NCBI GenBank assembly: GCA_036265345.1
Contig: DATAPE010000128.1
Span: 1 to 13,702 of the forward strand
Length of the DNA stretch: 13,702 nucleotides
Source of the DNA: DATAPE01 sp036265345
GTDB lineage: Bacteria; Actinomycetota; CADDZG01; WHSQ01
Reading direction: 5' to 3'
Position 1 is the first letter of the stretch. Each line of letters opens with the position of its first letter. The notes beneath the pieces are model-generated. The model had not been told where the DNA came from and made no database searches. It was given only the letters and a program-made list of their open reading frames with translations. Positions 12,220-13,702 of this stretch are shown piece by piece. A program made the position numbers and the translations under genes.

Positions 12220-13702
12220 TTAGCGGGACCACAGAGCCAGGGCCCGCCGGCGCACCGGTGGGATGGCCAAGCCGATGAGGCTCATCAAGGTAAGGGTCGA
12301 TCCTGTCCATTCGGCCCACGTACGCTGATACTTGAGCGTCACGTGCGCTTGCGTGGGGATCACCATCATCATCGATGGCGAGGCCAGGAACGGGCCCAAG
12401 GCGCCTTCGGCCTTCCAGTTCGGGAAGTAAGAGGTCTTGATCCAGGTGGGCTCTCCGATGCGATCGGTGACGAAGCTGATCTCGTTGTCGGTGCTGTGGG
12501 AAGGGATGGCCTCGCCGCCGTGGGCTAGCGGAACCTTGGGCAGCGGCGTCCGAAGCGACGAGACGTGGGCCCAATCGGTTGCTCCGCTGCGCACCAATGG
12601 GACCTTCAGATCCGATGTATGCGAGAACCATTTGATGTTCGTGTCGACCCACGGACCATCGAGGATGACGGGCCGGTATCTGGGAACGACGACCTCGGGC
12701 GCGGCCGCCACCCTGAAGATGGAGAACTCACCGACCTTGGCCACCAGACTCAACTGCTCCGAGGATTCCGCTGCCTTCCGAGCGAGTCCCGTATAGGAGA
12801 TGTAGTACTTGATCCCGAGCAGCTGCATATGGGTGATCCCTCGATGCATGTCGAAGGCGTGATACGGAAGACCAGGTATCGGATCTGAGGGCCGCTGCGC
12901 CACCTCGGATGCAAGAAGGAAATGGAATGGTGTGGTGATGCTCGATTCGAAGTAGATCCCTTCCATCGTTGGACGCCCCGTCCAGTAGGGGATCGACTGC
13001 AGCGCAACCGCGGAGCCGAACTTCTCCTGATCGGGGGATGGCTCCCACATGATGCGACCGGGAGGCAGCTGCGATATCCGCTGCATCAGCGCGTGGAACT
13101 CCGGCCACGTCGCGCGGCTCTCGTATCCGGTGTAGTTGTAGCGGATCCAGTCGTCAACGAAGCTGGTCTTCTGTTGCCATACGGGCGAGGCGACGGCCAC
13201 TCCTAAAGCGGCCGCTACCAGGGCGATAGCGACGAAGGCGGCCCGCCGCCTCGAGAAGTACCGGCCCAGCATGGGGATCAGAGTTCCAACGCCATAAACG
13301 AAACACAGATAGACCGCCAGGAACCAGAAGGGGACGAACCGTCCGTTCCATACATGCCCCTCGGGGAGAAGGAAGTACAGCAGCAGCGACCACGCGCCCA
13401 GGGCCACGAAGAGGAGGATGCGGCGGTCGCGACGCGCGATCGCCAGGGCGATACCCACGGCGGCTCCCACCAGGTACACGCGCGCCTCGGAGGGCACGAG
13501 GGTCTTCCACCCGTCGAGCTGCTGCCAGTGCATGTTGGTCGAGTAGCCGATGCGAACGACGAACGGGATCGACCACACCGCAGTAAGCGCGAACGCGAGC
13601 AGTAATACCCAAGCGAAGCGCCGCGCCGCACGTACAACACCATGCCTTCGGATCGCCCAGAAACCCAACAAGGGCAATAGCAGTACGGCCAACATCACCG
13701 GC
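12220..13702 (-). CDS. Large polytopic membrane protein, PTPS-related/YfhO-like (N-terminus cut by window edge)
   Basis: The last about 494 codons of a membrane protein whose N-terminus lies beyond the right edge, where the frame stays open. Residues below count from the GTG at 13698, which is probably internal. Six hydrophobic segments lie within residues 1-171 (about 1-16, 28-50, 73-88, 93-111, 120-143, 153-171), with the WNGRFVPFW element (117-125) typical of PTPS-related membrane proteins. A large extracytoplasmic domain (about 172-455) holds TSYFPNWKAEG, which resembles the C-terminal domain of YfhO and GT-C-like envelope proteins. A last helix lies near 462-482. The family is thought to take part in envelope glycan or lipoteichoic-type glycosylation using lipid-linked sugars, and the adjacent GtrA gene supports that. 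No exact reaction can be given. Confidence 0.8.
   Translation of the reverse strand, partial: PVMLAVLLLPLLGFWAIRRHGVVRAARRFAWVLLLAFALTAVWSIPFVVRIGYSTNMHWQQLDGWKTLVPSEARVYLVGAAVGIALAIARRDRRILLFVALGAWSLLLYFLLPEGHVWNGRFVPFWFLAVYLCFVYGVGTLIPMLGRYFSRRRAAFVAIALVAAALGVAVASPVWQQKTSFVDDWIRYNYTGYESRATWPEFHALMQRISQLPPGRIMWEPSPDQEKFGSAVALQSIPYWTGRPTMEGIYFESSITTPFHFLLASEVAQRPSDPIPGLPYHAFDMHRGITHMQLLGIKYYISYTGLARKAAESSEQLSLVAKVGEFSIFRVAAAPEVVVPRYRPVILDGPWVDTNIKWFSHTSDLKVPLVRSGATDWAHVSSLRTPLPKVPLAHGGEAIPSHSTDNEISFVTDRIGEPTWIKTSYFPNWKAEGALGPFLASPSMMMVIPTQAHVTLKYQRTWAEWTGSTLTLMSLIGLAIPPVRRRALALWSR

Noticed and set aside
11771..12652. Extended 293-codon reading of the GtrA gene
   Set aside because: Only the last about 140 codons show GtrA features. 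The upstream part is Arg/His/Pro-rich and lies inside the coding region of the large membrane protein in another frame.

Overview
The window is G+C-rich DNA and looks like a chromosomal piece of an actinomycete (Actinomycetota). Supporting traits are several GTG/TTG starts, apparently leaderless -10 boxes 6-7 nt before start codons, a secreted SpoIID/LytB protein carrying LGFP-type repeats, and a wall-anchored protein with a Thr/Pro linker and an LPFTG sorting signal. The Thr-rich linker style recalls uncultured Acidimicrobiia-like lineages, but the class is a guess. There are no tRNA or rRNA genes, insertion sequences, phage genes or CRISPR arrays. The content is a cell-surface polysaccharide / cell-envelope locus.

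Layout. (1) Positions 1-3022, minus strand: a tightly overlapping run of two GT4 glycosyltransferases followed by an MFS permease cut by the left edge. (2) Positions 3023-3097: a short divergent promoter region. (3) Positions 3098-5127, plus strand: a GDP-L-fucose synthase-like reductase overlapping a third GT4 glycosyltransferase. (4) Positions 5232-9340, plus strand: a secreted SpoIID/LytB-LGFP protein, a small four-helix DMT-type transporter, a sugar-1-phosphate nucleotidyltransferase and an NAD-dependent nucleotide-sugar epimerase, closely packed. (5) Positions 9341-11677, plus strand: two single genes, each behind a 306-bp noncoding leader: a polyprenyl-phosphate-sugar-synthase-like GT2 enzyme and an LPFTG wall-anchored protein. 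(6) A strong hairpin terminator lies at 11711-11739 between convergent units. (7) Positions 11771-13702, minus strand: a GtrA-family membrane protein and a large polytopic membrane protein cut by the right edge.

How the genes may work together (inference): the nucleotidyltransferase, epimerase and fucose synthase supply activated sugars. The three GT4 enzymes assemble a glycan. The GT2 enzyme loads a lipid carrier, and GtrA, the DMT protein or the large membrane protein may flip or use that carrier. The SpoIID-like protein remodels peptidoglycan, and the LPFTG protein is displayed on the wall.

The most unusual observation is a conserved regulatory element placed almost identically in front of the GT2 gene and the LPFTG gene. 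Each copy has two GTAG/CTAC-type dyads 33 bp apart, a near-identical 23-bp block and a conserved hairpin-forming block, ending shortly before the ribosome-binding site. It matches no riboswitch class I can recall. A second oddity is that two GT4 genes have no ATG/GTG/TTG at the position their domain requires and seem to start at CTG and ATA (or ATC), both at the preceding gene's stop codon.
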